Made by a program: the position numbers and the translations under genes. From DAISJD01 sp036821645 (GTDB lineage Bacteria; Pseudomonadota; Alphaproteobacteria; ATCC43930; CGMCC-115725): a stretch of DNA of 18,279 nucleotides. A model generated the notes under the pieces. It was not told the DNA's origin, made no database searches, and worked only from the letters and a program-made list of their open reading frames with translations. The stretch covers positions 1 through 18,279 of the forward strand of contig DAISJD010000053.1 in the NCBI GenBank assembly GCA_036821645.1. Direction: 5' to 3'. Shown here one piece after another: positions 6,887 to 14,259 of the stretch; position 1 is the stretch's first letter, and each line of letters opens with the position of its first letter.

Positions 6887-6921
6887 TTCATCCCCTTATC
6901 GAGAGGTTTCGTTTAGAGTCG

Positions 6922-8385
6922 ATGCCCCGCCTTCACCGCAACGTTGGCAAGATTCTCGGAAAATTTTCCCTGCGCCTCGGTGCCGTTTTTTTTGCCTGCC
7001 TGCTTTTTTTAGTGCTTCCCGTCTTGGCACCGCCCGCATGGGGGGCAGAAATTGCGCGCGCCACCTCGACCCTCGTCCTATTGTCGCTTGCAGCCCTGCT
7101 CGACAGTATCCTAAGGATCGCGCTCTGGCATGGGTTGGTCGCACAGGGTGGGCGACGGCCGATCCCCGCCCTCCTGCCCGAACTCGGCAGTACAATCCTC
7201 TTTGTCGCCGCCGTCAGCCTCATTCTCAACCGCCTCTATGACGTTTCGCTTGCCGGGATACTCGCCGCCTCCGGCCTTGTCGGCATTGCCGCGGGTTTCG
7301 CGCTGCGCGGATTGTTGGCGGATATTTTTTCCGGCATCGCGCTCAATCTCGATCGCAGCATCGCCCTTGGCGACTGGGTCGACATCCCCCATCGTGGGGC
7401 CGTGTTTCAAGGCGAAATCGTTGAAATGAATTGGCGCACCGTCCATCTCGGCGACCGCGACGCCAATCTCATCATCATCCCGAACAGCGAATTCGCCGGT
7501 GCGATCATCAAGAATCGTTCCCGCCCGTCCGGGGGAAGCCGCTATTCGATCAGCTTTGGCCTCGACCAAGAGATCCCGATCGAGCGAGTGCGGCGAATTT
7601 TCGCAACTGGCCTCTATCAGGCAGCCCGTCACGATGCGATTCTGTCCGAGCCCGCCCCCTCTGTGATGCTGACGGGGACCCAGGGCAATCTGATTCTCTA
7701 TGGCCTCTATTACTATATCAACCCGGCGCGTCACAGCCCGACCCAGGCGCAACACGCCGTCCACGAACACGCCCTTTCGGCGCTCAGCGATGCCGGTCTC
7801 AGGCTCGGTATTCCCAAGACCGACCATGGGCTGATCCACCACCCGCCGCCAGCACCCGATCCCGGCGACCGGCGCAGCACCGCGCTCGCCAAAGCCCCCC
7901 TCTTCGCCCCGCTCACCCCCGATGAACGCCGGGAACTCTCCCGACACTGCACGATGATCACGATACAAGCCCATCACACCCTGCTGCATCAGGGCGAGCC
8001 CGGCACATCGATGTTCATCCTCCTAGAGGGGGCTCTCGATGTGTTGGTCGCCCGGTCGGATGGGGGGCAGACCCCTGTCGGGTTCTTGATCCCGGGGGAT
8101 GGGGTCGGGGAAATGTCGCTCATGACCGGGATGCCGCGCACGGCGAGCGTACGGGCCGCGACAGATTGTCTGCTGTTGGAAATCGATCAATCCGCCATAA
8201 CACCCATTCTCCAGCGCAATCCAGCCCTGATCGATGCCCTCAGTCACTTATTGGCCGACCACCAAAACGCCACCTTGCTTGCCCTCAGCGAACAAAATAC
8301 ACCCGACATGGACGAGACGGGCGATCATCGCCTCGTCACCCAAATCGCCCGCCATATTCGCCGGTTGCTGGGACAGGGTCCCTAA
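6922..8385 (+). CDS. MscS-like ion channel with C-terminal cyclic-nucleotide-binding domain
   Basis: This 487-residue inner-membrane protein combines an MscS-type pore with a cNMP-binding domain, the arrangement of bacterial cyclic-nucleotide-gated channels in the MscS superfamily. Hydrophobic segments lie at about 17-41, 50-69 and 88-107. The pore-lining helix at about 110-141 contains GLVGIAAGFALRGLLADIFSG. The MscS beta domain follows with LGDWVDIP and LIIIPNSEFAGAIIKNRSRP. The cNMP domain occupies about 325-440; its phosphate-binding cassette reads VGEMSLMTGMPRTASVRA, retaining the Gly-Glu and Pro-Arg-Thr positions needed for nucleotide contact. Gating by cAMP or cGMP is an inference from the family, whose members are often poorly mechanosensitive. 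No strong ribosome-binding site precedes the ATG (GAGAGG is 15 bases away, AGAG 3). The gene is divergent from sodB and 111 bp ahead of the NAD regulator. Confidence 0.9.
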   Translation: MPRLHRNVGKILGKFSLRLGAVFFACLLFLVLPVLAPPAWGAEIARATSTLVLLSLAALLDSILRIALWHGLVAQGGRRPIPALLPELGSTILFVAAVSLILNRLYDVSLAGILAASGLVGIAAGFALRGLLADIFSGIALNLDRSIALGDWVDIPHRGAVFQGEIVEMNWRTVHLGDRDANLIIIPNSEFAGAIIKNRSRPSGGSRYSISFGLDQEIPIERVRRIFATGLYQAARHDAILSEPAPSVMLTGTQGNLILYGLYYYINPARHSPTQAQHAVHEHALSALSDAGLRLGIPKTDHGLIHHPPPAPDPGDRRSTALAKAPLFAPLTPDERRELSRHCTMITIQAHHTLLHQGEPGTSMFILLEGALDVLVARSDGGQTPVGFLIPGDGVGEMSLMTGMPRTASVRAATDCLLLEIDQSAITPILQRNPALIDALSHLLADHQNATLLALSEQNTPDMDETGDHRLVTQIARHIRRLLGQGP

Positions 8386-8387
8386 TT

Positions 8388-8396
8388 TTATCCACA
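8388..8396 (+). other. Perfect DnaA-box sequence TTATCCACA
   Basis: A nine-base match to the consensus DnaA box lies 3 bases after the channel-gene stop codon. It is single, with no cluster around it and no replication gene nearby, so it is not evidence of an origin. It may be a chance or titration site. Confidence 0.3.
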
Positions 8397-8496
8397 GTGC
8401 CCATCAATCGCTTTTCCTCATCGAAGAGAGCCGTTAAAAGCACCGAAGACGCTTTTGCATCGCAACACCATGATCGACCCTTGAACCGGACGCGCG

Positions 8497-9408
8497 ATGA
8501 CAACCCAAGACAGTTCCATTGACCTCATCGCCGTCATCGTCTCGATGGCTGGCGACGAACCGCAGATCCTGCTGACGCCCGGCGGTCGGCTGCCGTCCGG
8601 CCCGTTTGAAACGGGCCATCGCACCTTGCAACAAGGCTTGCGGTCATGGGTTGCCGAACGCACGCATCAATCGCTTGGTTGGATCGAACAACTCTATACA
8701 TTCGCGGATCGCGACCGGGCCCCCGACGGACACCGGACCATCTCGATCGGGTATCTCGCCCTGATGCGCGCCGCCGTCGCCGCCGAGGGCACGGCCTGGG
8801 TTCCCTGGCGACGTCATTTCCCGTGGGAGGATCGCCGCCAAGAACCCCATAAGGCACTTGGCACCACGATTCTGCCCGCCCTGCATCACTGGATAGAAAA
8901 AACCACCGATTGCGAATCGCGACGCACGCGTCTGCAACGGGTACTCGTGTGTTTCCCAGAAGAACGCAAACGGTGGAACGAAGAGCTGGTGCTCCAACGC
9001 TACGAGTTGCTGTGGGAGGCGGGGCTGCTGTGCGAATCGCCCGGTTATGCCCATAACACCCCCTTGCCCGGTCTGGGCGAGCCGCTCGCCGGCGATCATC
9101 GGCGGATCTTGGCAACCGGCATTGCCCGCCTGCGGGCCAAGATCAAATATCGGCCCGTCGTCTTTGAATTGATGCCAGAAGCCTTTACCCTATCCGCCCT
9201 TCAACGCACCGTCGAAGGGTTGAGCGGCCTCTCGCTCCATACCCAGAATTTTCGCCGTCTCGTCGATAGCCAAGGCTTGGTGGATGAAACCGGCATGGTC
9301 ACGAGCGAGACGGGCGGACGGCCTGCGAAGCTCTATGCCTTCCGACCCGATGTCCTGATGGAACGGGCCGCCGCCGGGACAAAATTGCCGCGCGCAGGAC
9401 AGGCATAA
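8497..9408 (+). CDS. nadQ: Nudix-derived transcriptional regulator of NAD synthesis (NadQ type)
   Basis: The 303-residue protein matches the alphaproteobacterial NAD regulator family: an N-terminal Nudix-like domain (about 8-150) and a C-terminal winged helix (about 160-290) ending in GGRPAKLYAFRPDVL, the wing pattern shared with NrtR regulators. Recognisable internal blocks are VCFPEERKRWNEELVLQRYELLWEAGLL and FRRLVDSQGLVDE. The Nudix box is degenerate: in GLRSWVAERTHQSLGW the catalytic REUxEExG glutamates are largely gone, so hydrolysis is unlikely and the fold probably senses an NAD-related ligand. The gene is immediately upstream of nadABC on the same strand, and two similar palindromes lie before nadA. 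Repression of nadABC is inferred. No such palindrome was found before nadQ itself. The ATG has only a weak ribosome-binding site. Confidence 0.87.
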   Translation: MTTQDSSIDLIAVIVSMAGDEPQILLTPGGRLPSGPFETGHRTLQQGLRSWVAERTHQSLGWIEQLYTFADRDRAPDGHRTISIGYLALMRAAVAAEGTAWVPWRRHFPWEDRRQEPHKALGTTILPALHHWIEKTTDCESRRTRLQRVLVCFPEERKRWNEELVLQRYELLWEAGLLCESPGYAHNTPLPGLGEPLAGDHRRILATGIARLRAKIKYRPVVFELMPEAFTLSALQRTVEGLSGLSLHTQNFRRLVDSQGLVDETGMVTSETGGRPAKLYAFRPDVLMERAAAGTKLPRAGQA

Positions 9409-9463
9409 CGAATCTGATCGCTTCCACGACGATTCTAGCTTGCAGTTTTATGACATTCGTCTC

Positions 9464-9482
9464 TATGCTCAGACCGAGCAAT
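9464..9482. promoter_or_regulatory. Candidate NAD-regulator operator 1
   Basis: TATGCTC (9464-9470), a 5-base spacer, then GAGCAAT (9476-9482). The inner arms TGCTC/GAGCA are perfect. It resembles the site at 9528-9546 in sequence and spacing, and their centres are 64 bp apart, about six helical turns. TTGCAG (9440-9445) followed after 18 bases by TATGCT could be a promoter that this site would cover. Assignment to NadQ is an inference from position. Confidence 0.5.
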
Positions 9483-9491
9483 ACCAGAAAT

Positions 9492-9517
9492 GAGGATGTC
9501 TTAATCCTCGTTTTTTT
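9492..9517 (+). terminator. Intrinsic terminator between nadQ and nadA
   Basis: GAGGAT (9492-9497) pairs with ATCCTC (9504-9509) around a 6-base loop, followed by G and seven T (9511-9517). AAA before the stem can also pair with the start of the T run. It is 83 bases after the nadQ stop and would separate the regulator transcript from nadABC. It lies between the two candidate operators. Confidence 0.7.
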
Positions 9518-9527
9518 ACGCCCTATA

Positions 9528-9546
9528 TATGCTCTATCTGAGTATA
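9528..9546. promoter_or_regulatory. Candidate NAD-regulator operator 2, adjacent to nadA
   Basis: TATGCTC (9528-9534), a 5-base spacer, then GAGTATA (9540-9546): an inverted repeat with 6 of 7 arm positions complementary. It ends at the first bases of the nadA ribosome-binding site, and its left arm contains the -10-like hexamer TATGCT. A repressor here would block nadA transcription. The link to the adjacent regulator is inferred. Confidence 0.6.
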
Positions 9547-9558
9547 AGGAGAAATCGC

Positions 9559-10548
9559 ATGCGGGCCTCCCTTGCCGCTGCGTTGGAACGCACCGCCCCG
9601 GTTTACCGCAAACTGGCCTCGATCATGCCCGCCGCCGAATGGGCCGTTTTCGCCGAAGATGTCGATGCGATCCATCAGTTGAAACGCGAGCGCGACGCCA
9701 TCATCCTGGCCCATAATTACCAAACCCCGGAGATTTTCCATGGGGTTGCGGATATCGTCGGCGATTCCCTGGCCTTGGCCCGAGAAGCCGTGTCGGCGAA
9801 AGCCGCGACCATCGTGCTGGCCGGTGTGCATTTCATGGCCGAAACGGCAAAATTGCTCAACCCCGACAAAACCGTTTTGATGCCCAATCTGGCGGCCGGG
9901 TGCTCGCTTGCGGAATCGATCACGGCCGCCGATGTCCGTCTGCTGCGTGAACGCTGGCCGGGCCGACCGGTCGTGACCTATGTAAACACGTCGGCGGCGG
10001 TCAAGGCGGAATCGGATATTTGTTGTACCTCGGGCAATGCGCGCAAGATCATCGAAAGCCTGGGCGTGCCCGAGGTCATCATGATCCCCGATGAATATCT
10101 CGCCCAAAACATCGCCAAGCAAACCGGCGTCAAGATCATCACATGGCACGGCCACTGCGAGGTTCATGAACGGTTCAGCGCCGAGGACATCAAACTCTAT
10201 CGTGCGCAAAATCCAGGCATCATCGTTCTGGCCCACCCGGAATGCCCGCCTTCGGTGGTCGCCGAGGCGGATTTCGCCGGTTCGACCGCCCACATGATCG
10301 ATTGGGTTCAAACCAAAAAACCGGCCAAGGTCGTCATGGTGACGGAATGTTCCATGAGCGACAATGTGGCGGTCGCCAACCCCGACGTCACCTTCGTTCG
10401 GCCCTGCCAATTGTGCCCGCACATGAAGCAGATCACCCTGAAAGGGATCCGCCAGGCCCTCGAACGGATGGAACACCCGGTCGAGATCGATCCCTTGGTC
10501 GCAAGCCGGGCCAGACTTGCCGTCGAACGCATGTTGGCACTGTCCTAA
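9559..10548 (+). CDS. nadA: Quinolinate synthase NadA
   Basis: NadA condenses iminoaspartate with dihydroxyacetone phosphate to quinolinate, using a [4Fe-4S] cluster, in the cytoplasm. The 329-residue product matches the family (AHNYQTPEIFHGVADIVGDSLALA near the N-terminus, VTECSMSDN towards the C-terminus). Candidate cluster ligands are C115 (AAGCSLAES), C200 (HGHCEVH) and C283 or C286 (RPCQLCPHMK). C155/C156 lie in CCTSGNA. The start at 9559 is chosen because AAGGAGA lies 7 bases upstream. An in-frame ATG at 9529 falls inside the candidate operator and has no ribosome-binding site. It is the first gene of nadA-nadB-nadC, with 79 bp to nadB. Confidence 0.97.
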   Translation: MRASLAAALERTAPVYRKLASIMPAAEWAVFAEDVDAIHQLKRERDAIILAHNYQTPEIFHGVADIVGDSLALAREAVSAKAATIVLAGVHFMAETAKLLNPDKTVLMPNLAAGCSLAESITAADVRLLRERWPGRPVVTYVNTSAAVKAESDICCTSGNARKIIESLGVPEVIMIPDEYLAQNIAKQTGVKIITWHGHCEVHERFSAEDIKLYRAQNPGIIVLAHPECPPSVVAEADFAGSTAHMIDWVQTKKPAKVVMVTECSMSDNVAVANPDVTFVRPCQLCPHMKQITLKGIRQALERMEHPVEIDPLVASRARLAVERMLALS

Positions 10549-10627
10549 ACAAGGTCAAGCCGACGCCCGTGCAGCGGGCGGATTTTTCTCGACCAACCGT
10601 CCGCTGGATGATGTGAGGCACGCGACG

Positions 10628-12184
10628 ATGACCGGTCCGCAATCCGCAATCGATTTCCTTCCCCGTGCGCCGGGGCCGGTCATCCTGGGGGGCGGCCTTG
10701 CCGGTCTCTCGGTCGCCTTAGCCCTTGCCCCGGCACCGAGCCTCGTCATCGCCCCTTGCACGCTGGGCGAAGGGGCCGCCAGTGCCTGGGCGCAGGGGGG
10801 CGTTGCCGCAGCCGTCGGCCCTGACGACACGGTCGACCTTCATATCGCCGACACGCTGGCCGCCGGGGCCGGTCTCAACGACCCCGCCGCCGTGCGCCGG
10901 GTGATTGCCGACGGTCCCGCCATCATCGCCCGTTTCGAATCCTGGGGCGTGCGTTTCGACCAGCATGCCGACGGTGATTTGAAACTCGGTCTCGAAGCCG
11001 CCCATGGCCGCCGCCGGATCGTCCATGCCGAGGGCGACGGCACGGGGGCCGCCATCATGCGGGCCGCCATTGCCACGGCCAAGCGTACCGATTCAATCCA
11101 ATGCACCATCGGCTATGAAGCCCTGAGACTGCTCTGCGACGATGGCGGCATTTGCGGCGTTCTGCTGCGGCATCGGGTATCGGGCACCCTCGCCCTCTTG
11201 CCCGCGGATCGGGTCGTCTTGGCCACCGGCGGGGTCGGTGCCCTTTGGCGGCACACCACGAACCCGCTCTTTGCCCAAGGGCAGGGCCTTGCCATGGCGG
11301 GCCGCGTCGGGGCCCGGCTCATGGATCTCGAATTCGCCCAATTCCACCCGACTGCGATCGATGTCGGGATCGACCCGATGCCGCTTGCGAGCGAAGCCTT
11401 GCGCGGCGAAGGGGGGCTGTTGCTCAACGACCGAGGGACCCGGTTCATGGCCGACATTCCCGGCCAGGAATTGGCCCCACGCGACGTGGTGGCACGCGCC
11501 GTCGATGCCGAAATCAAGGCCGGGCACCGGGTCTATCTCGATACGACCCAAGCGATCGGGGCGGATTTTGCCGTCCGGTTTCCAACGATTGCCGCCCATT
11601 GCAGGCGTGCTGGGATCAATCCCGCGACCGATCCGATCCCCGTGCGACCCGCCCTGCATTATCACATGGGCGGCGTCAAGGTGGATGAGGCCGGACGCAC
11701 CACCGTCGCCGGTCTTTGGGCCTGCGGCGAAGTGGCGGCGACGGGCCTGCACGGGGCCAACCGTCTCGCCAGCAATTCACTCTTGGAAGCCGCCGCCGAA
11801 GGGATCCGCACCGCCTGCGATCTGGCGGGAACCACGGCGCGGCCGATCGGCGCGATGCGCGCCGCCCCGAGACCGGCCCAAACCCCTGCAGCACTCATGA
11901 CCCTCGTGCGCGATACGCTCAGCCAGGCTTTAGGCGTCTTGCGGGACGAGACGGGGCTGCGTACGGCTCTGGACCGTCTTACCCCCTATGCCGCCGACCA
12001 CGATCCGGCCCTCGTCGGTGCCTTGATCGCGGCCTCCGCCTTAAAGCGCCGCGAAAGCCGGGGTGCCCATGCACGTACCGATTATCCCACCCTGCGTCCT
12101 GCCGTCCATAGCCTCGTTACGGCTGCGGATCTAGAAACGCTGTCTACCGGCACGCCGCCCACCGTCGATCATCTCACCGTCTAA
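10628..12184 (+). CDS. nadB: L-aspartate oxidase NadB
   Basis: NadB is the FAD enzyme that oxidises L-aspartate to iminoaspartate, the unstable substrate of NadA. The 518-residue protein has the dinucleotide-binding motif ILGGGLAGLSVALAL near the N-terminus, the flavin-domain blocks ASAWAQGGVAAAVG and VLATGGVGALW, EFAQFHPTA, HYHMGGVKVDEAGRT, and the C-terminal flavin motif GLHGANRLASNSLLEA. The ATG at 10628 is preceded by GAGG 9 bases away. An upstream in-frame ATG at 10517 would overlap nadA and add residues unlike the family. Stop and nadC start are 13 bp apart, so the two are surely co-transcribed. Confidence 0.97.
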   Translation: MTGPQSAIDFLPRAPGPVILGGGLAGLSVALALAPAPSLVIAPCTLGEGAASAWAQGGVAAAVGPDDTVDLHIADTLAAGAGLNDPAAVRRVIADGPAIIARFESWGVRFDQHADGDLKLGLEAAHGRRRIVHAEGDGTGAAIMRAAIATAKRTDSIQCTIGYEALRLLCDDGGICGVLLRHRVSGTLALLPADRVVLATGGVGALWRHTTNPLFAQGQGLAMAGRVGARLMDLEFAQFHPTAIDVGIDPMPLASEALRGEGGLLLNDRGTRFMADIPGQELAPRDVVARAVDAEIKAGHRVYLDTTQAIGADFAVRFPTIAAHCRRAGINPATDPIPVRPALHYHMGGVKVDEAGRTTVAGLWACGEVAATGLHGANRLASNSLLEAAAEGIRTACDLAGTTARPIGAMRAAPRPAQTPAALMTLVRDTLSQALGVLRDETGLRTALDRLTPYAADHDPALVGALIAASALKRRESRGAHARTDYPTLRPAVHSLVTAADLETLSTGTPPTVDHLTV

Positions 12185-12197
12185 AGGCAGCCGCCCC

Positions 12198-13097
12198 ATG
12201 CCCGCCCCGATATCCAACCCCATATACAACCCGATGTCCGACGCCTTACCCCTATCGCCGTTACCCGACCTCATGGTCGAACCGATCGTGCGGGCCAGTC
12301 TCACCGAAGATCTCGGACGCGCGGGCGACATCACCAGCGATGCGATCATTCCCCCCTGGATCATCGGGCATTTCCGGTTCGTGGCGCGCAAGGCCGGCAT
12401 TTTGGCCGGTTTGCAAACCGCCCGCCTTGCCTTTGGCTTGATCGATCCTGCGATCCGTTTCACCCCCCATCGCAGCGACGGCGACCGCCTCGACCCCGGC
12501 ACGGTCATCGCCGATGTCGAAGGGCCCGCCCGCACGATTTTGACGGCGGAACGCACTGCCCTCAATCTCGTCTGTCGTCTCTCCGGCATTGCGAGCGCCA
12601 CGGCCGATCTGGTCGCCGCCGTGGCTCCTCACCCCACCCGGATCGTCTGTACCCGTAAGACCACGCCGGGCCTGCGCGCCCTTGAAAAGCACGCGGTGCG
12701 GGCCGGGGGCGGGATGAATCATCGATTCGGTCTCGACGATGCGATCCTGATCAAGGACAATCACATCGCCGTTGCGGGTGGGATCGAGCCTGCCGTGAGG
12801 CGCGCCCGCGCCGCCGCCGGCCATCTCGTCAAAATCGAGGTTGAAATCGACCGGCTGGATCAATTGAAGGCGGCACTTGCCCTCGATGTCGACTGCGTCT
12901 TGCTGGACAATATGCCCCTCGACATGTTGCGCACCGCCGTCGGTCTCTGTGCCGGTCGGGCCATCACGGAGGCATCGGGCGGCGTCACCCCCGAAACCGT
13001 GGGGGCGATCGCCGCAACCGGGGTCGACCTCATCTCAAGCGGCTGGATCACCCATTCGGCCCCGATCCTCGATATCGGGCTCGATGCCGTACCGTGA
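12198..13097 (+). CDS. nadC: Nicotinate-nucleotide pyrophosphorylase (quinolinate phosphoribosyltransferase) NadC
   Basis: NadC joins quinolinate with phosphoribosyl pyrophosphate and decarboxylates it to nicotinate mononucleotide, the third step of de novo NAD synthesis. The 299-residue protein shows SLTEDLGRAGDITSDA, CTRKTTPGLRALEKHAVRAGG with basic substrate-binding residues, DAILIKDNHIA, VEIEVDRLDQ-like strand residues, VLLDNM and EASGGVTPE, all characteristic of the type II phosphoribosyltransferase barrel. AAAGG overlapping the nadB stop codon gives a ribosome-binding site 10 bases before the ATG. An internal ATG at 12234 is possible, since the first 12 residues are not conserved-looking. 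The gene converges on the phosphatase gene with only 14 bp between, and no terminator hairpin is visible there. Confidence 0.96.
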   Translation: MPAPISNPIYNPMSDALPLSPLPDLMVEPIVRASLTEDLGRAGDITSDAIIPPWIIGHFRFVARKAGILAGLQTARLAFGLIDPAIRFTPHRSDGDRLDPGTVIADVEGPARTILTAERTALNLVCRLSGIASATADLVAAVAPHPTRIVCTRKTTPGLRALEKHAVRAGGGMNHRFGLDDAILIKDNHIAVAGGIEPAVRRARAAAGHLVKIEVEIDRLDQLKAALALDVDCVLLDNMPLDMLRTAVGLCAGRAITEASGGVTPETVGAIAATGVDLISSGWITHSAPILDIGLDAVP

Positions 13098-13111
13098 TCC
13101 CATCCGATCCG

Positions 13112-13804
13112 TTATGGTAGGCCGAGAGCCGTGCGCAACTCGCCCCTGGCCTTGGCAAAATCGGTCGCAAAAACCGGGTTCTGATGAATGGCCGCCGCAA
13201 TCAGGCTCGCGGCGATACGGCCCGCCTCGAGATCGCTACGGTAATGCACGCCGCCCACCATTCGGTTCTCGCCGAAGGCCACGGCACGCTCGAAAATCGC
13301 CGCCCGTTTTTCAGGCAACATTTCGGCCAACACGATCCCCGTAAGATAACCGAACGTCGCATGGCCGCTCGGATAGGAACCGCTACTCGGTTTTTTGACG
13401 ACCGGATGGAGGTTTTGTTCCAACAGAAACGGGCGCGGCCGTTTGTAATGGTCCTTGGTCGGATCGATCGCGACTTCTTCATCCTGCGCCAAATGGGCAA
13501 AGAACGCCGCCGTCACCGGCAATTTTTCCGCCGTGAACCCCGCACCGACCACATCGGCAAAGCGGAACACGACCTCTTCCTGATCGGCAACCGCACCGGC
13601 CACCGCCGCCGGGCTGCGCGCCGTCTCGATCGATAGCAGTTCGTCAAGCTCGCGCCGGGTCTTGGCCGAGTCATTGGCAGGTGGCGGGGCCAGAAGGGTG
13701 ACGAGATCGATTTGACCTTGCTTCAGGTAGTATCCTTCGGCGGCAAAGGCCGGGGCCACCAACAGCGCCAGCACCCCGATACACATGAGACCATGACGTT
13801 TCAT
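13112..13804 (-). CDS. Secreted class A acid phosphatase (PAP2 superfamily)
   Basis: The 230-residue protein is a PhoN-like class A non-specific acid phosphatase of the PAP2 fold, expected in the periplasm. All three active-site motifs are present: KDHYKRPRP (Kx6RP), YPSGHAT (PSGH) and NRMVGGVHYRSD (Rx5Hx3D, with Asn in place of the usual Ser). The N-terminus MKRHGLMCIGVLALLVAPAFAA is a clear signal peptide, with cleavage near residue 22. The start at 13804 fits the signal peptide and has GGAAGGA about 9-10 bases upstream. The reading frame stays open to 13990, but the extra 62 residues have no signal-peptide character and are probably untranslated. Substrates cannot be specified beyond phosphomonoesters. 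Confidence 0.92.
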   Translation of the reverse strand: MKRHGLMCIGVLALLVAPAFAAEGYYLKQGQIDLVTLLAPPPANDSAKTRRELDELLSIETARSPAAVAGAVADQEEVVFRFADVVGAGFTAEKLPVTAAFFAHLAQDEEVAIDPTKDHYKRPRPFLLEQNLHPVVKKPSSGSYPSGHATFGYLTGIVLAEMLPEKRAAIFERAVAFGENRMVGGVHYRSDLEAGRIAASLIAAAIHQNPVFATDFAKARGELRTALGLP

Positions 13805-14013
13805 CTTCAGGCATCCTTCCATGATCGCAATTGGTTTGCTGCATCCGTGTCGTCTTACGGCAATCGCATGACAGATTGAAGCGCGGTTTTCACGCGCACG
13901 CGACATAAGAGGACCCGCAACACCAAACGGTAAAGCATTGATGACCAAAATCCCCGCGTGGACAACATGGCAGATTCCCAATTGCACCAATCAGAACCAT
14001 CCACCACAAAAAT

Positions 14014-14035
14014 TTGATATTTAATTCTAAATCAA
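14014..14035. repeat. Imperfect AT-rich inverted repeat upstream of the phosphatase gene
   Basis: The arms TTGATATTTA and TAAATCAA are complementary except for a two-base insertion, separated by ATTC. The site is about 210 bp upstream of the phosphatase start, within the gene-free stretch 13805-14090, where nothing else stands out. It could be an operator, but no family can be named. Confidence 0.25.
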
Positions 14036-14090
14036 GCGCTTAAAACGATCATCCCAACCATCCGACCGGCAATAATCCCAATATCTCCTC

Positions 14091-14119
14091 TTGACAGGGG
14101 GGTTATCGGATCGCATGCT
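14091..14119 (+). promoter_or_regulatory. Candidate sigma-70 promoter of the GNAT leader
   Basis: A perfect TTGACA (14091-14096) is followed after 17 bases by CATGCT (14114-14119), which matches three of six -10 positions. Transcription would begin near 14126, just before the small leader ORF. The -35 element and spacing are good, the -10 is poor. Confidence 0.45.
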
Positions 14120-14145
14120 CGGCTCATTCCATGAGGATGAGATCA

Positions 14146-14259
14146 ATGTTTTCCACCCCTGTCCGTCAACGACGAAGTACGCACTGCGCAGTGTTCTGCG
14201 CAGGGTGCCGACGTCTGGCTGTCTTGGGGTTTTCTGGTGGCATTGACGGGATCTCGTAA
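14146..14259 (+). CDS. Putative 37-residue Cys-containing leader peptide
   Basis: A short frame starts with ATG at 14146, 8 bases after GAGG (14134-14137) in a strong ribosome-binding context, and ends with TAA at 14257-14259. The peptide is basic and has three closely spaced cysteines (C14, C18, C21) in THCAVFCAGCRR. There is no membrane helix or signal peptide. Two Cys codons fall one in each arm of the hairpin 14184-14203, and the frame ends in the loop of a long terminator hairpin, as in attenuation leaders. I do not recognise the peptide from any family. It may be a regulatory leader of the GNAT gene or simply a chance frame within a small RNA. Confidence 0.45.
   Translation: MFSTPVRQRRSTHCAVFCAGCRRLAVLGFSGGIDGIS
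14184..14203 (+). promoter_or_regulatory. Leader hairpin over the Cys codons
   Basis: CTGCGCAG occurs twice (14184-14191 and 14196-14203), separated by TGTT. The octamer is self-complementary, so the copies form a perfect 8-bp stem with a 4-base loop. Each arm carries a TGC Cys codon of the small leader frame. It resembles the first (pause) hairpin of an attenuator. Confidence 0.6.

Noticed and set aside
8388..8396. DnaA box as a sign of a replication origin
   Set aside because: A single box with no cluster, no AT-rich unwinding element beside it and no dnaA, dnaN, parA or hemE neighbour.
8436..8456. AAAAGC/GCTTTT repeat upstream of nadQ as a terminator of the channel gene
   Set aside because: The stem is weak and there is no U-tract beyond the stem itself; not supported enough to list as a feature.
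9529..9558. Upstream in-frame ATG for nadA
   Set aside because: It lies inside the candidate operator, without a ribosome-binding site; the ATG at 9559 has AAGGAGA properly spaced.
10517..10627. Upstream in-frame ATG for nadB overlapping nadA
   Set aside because: The extra 37 residues are unlike aspartate oxidases, and the flavin motif is correctly placed from the 10628 start.
1496..13012. GCGATCGC octamers at 1496, 2147 and 13005, as in cyanobacterial HIP1
   Set aside because: Three copies in 18 kb inside GC-rich coding DNA with common GAT/ATC codons is not a striking excess, and the gene content is not cyanobacterial.
13805..13990. 62-codon N-terminal extension of the phosphatase
   Set aside because: The signal peptide begins at 13804 with a ribosome-binding site just before it; the extension would bury it.
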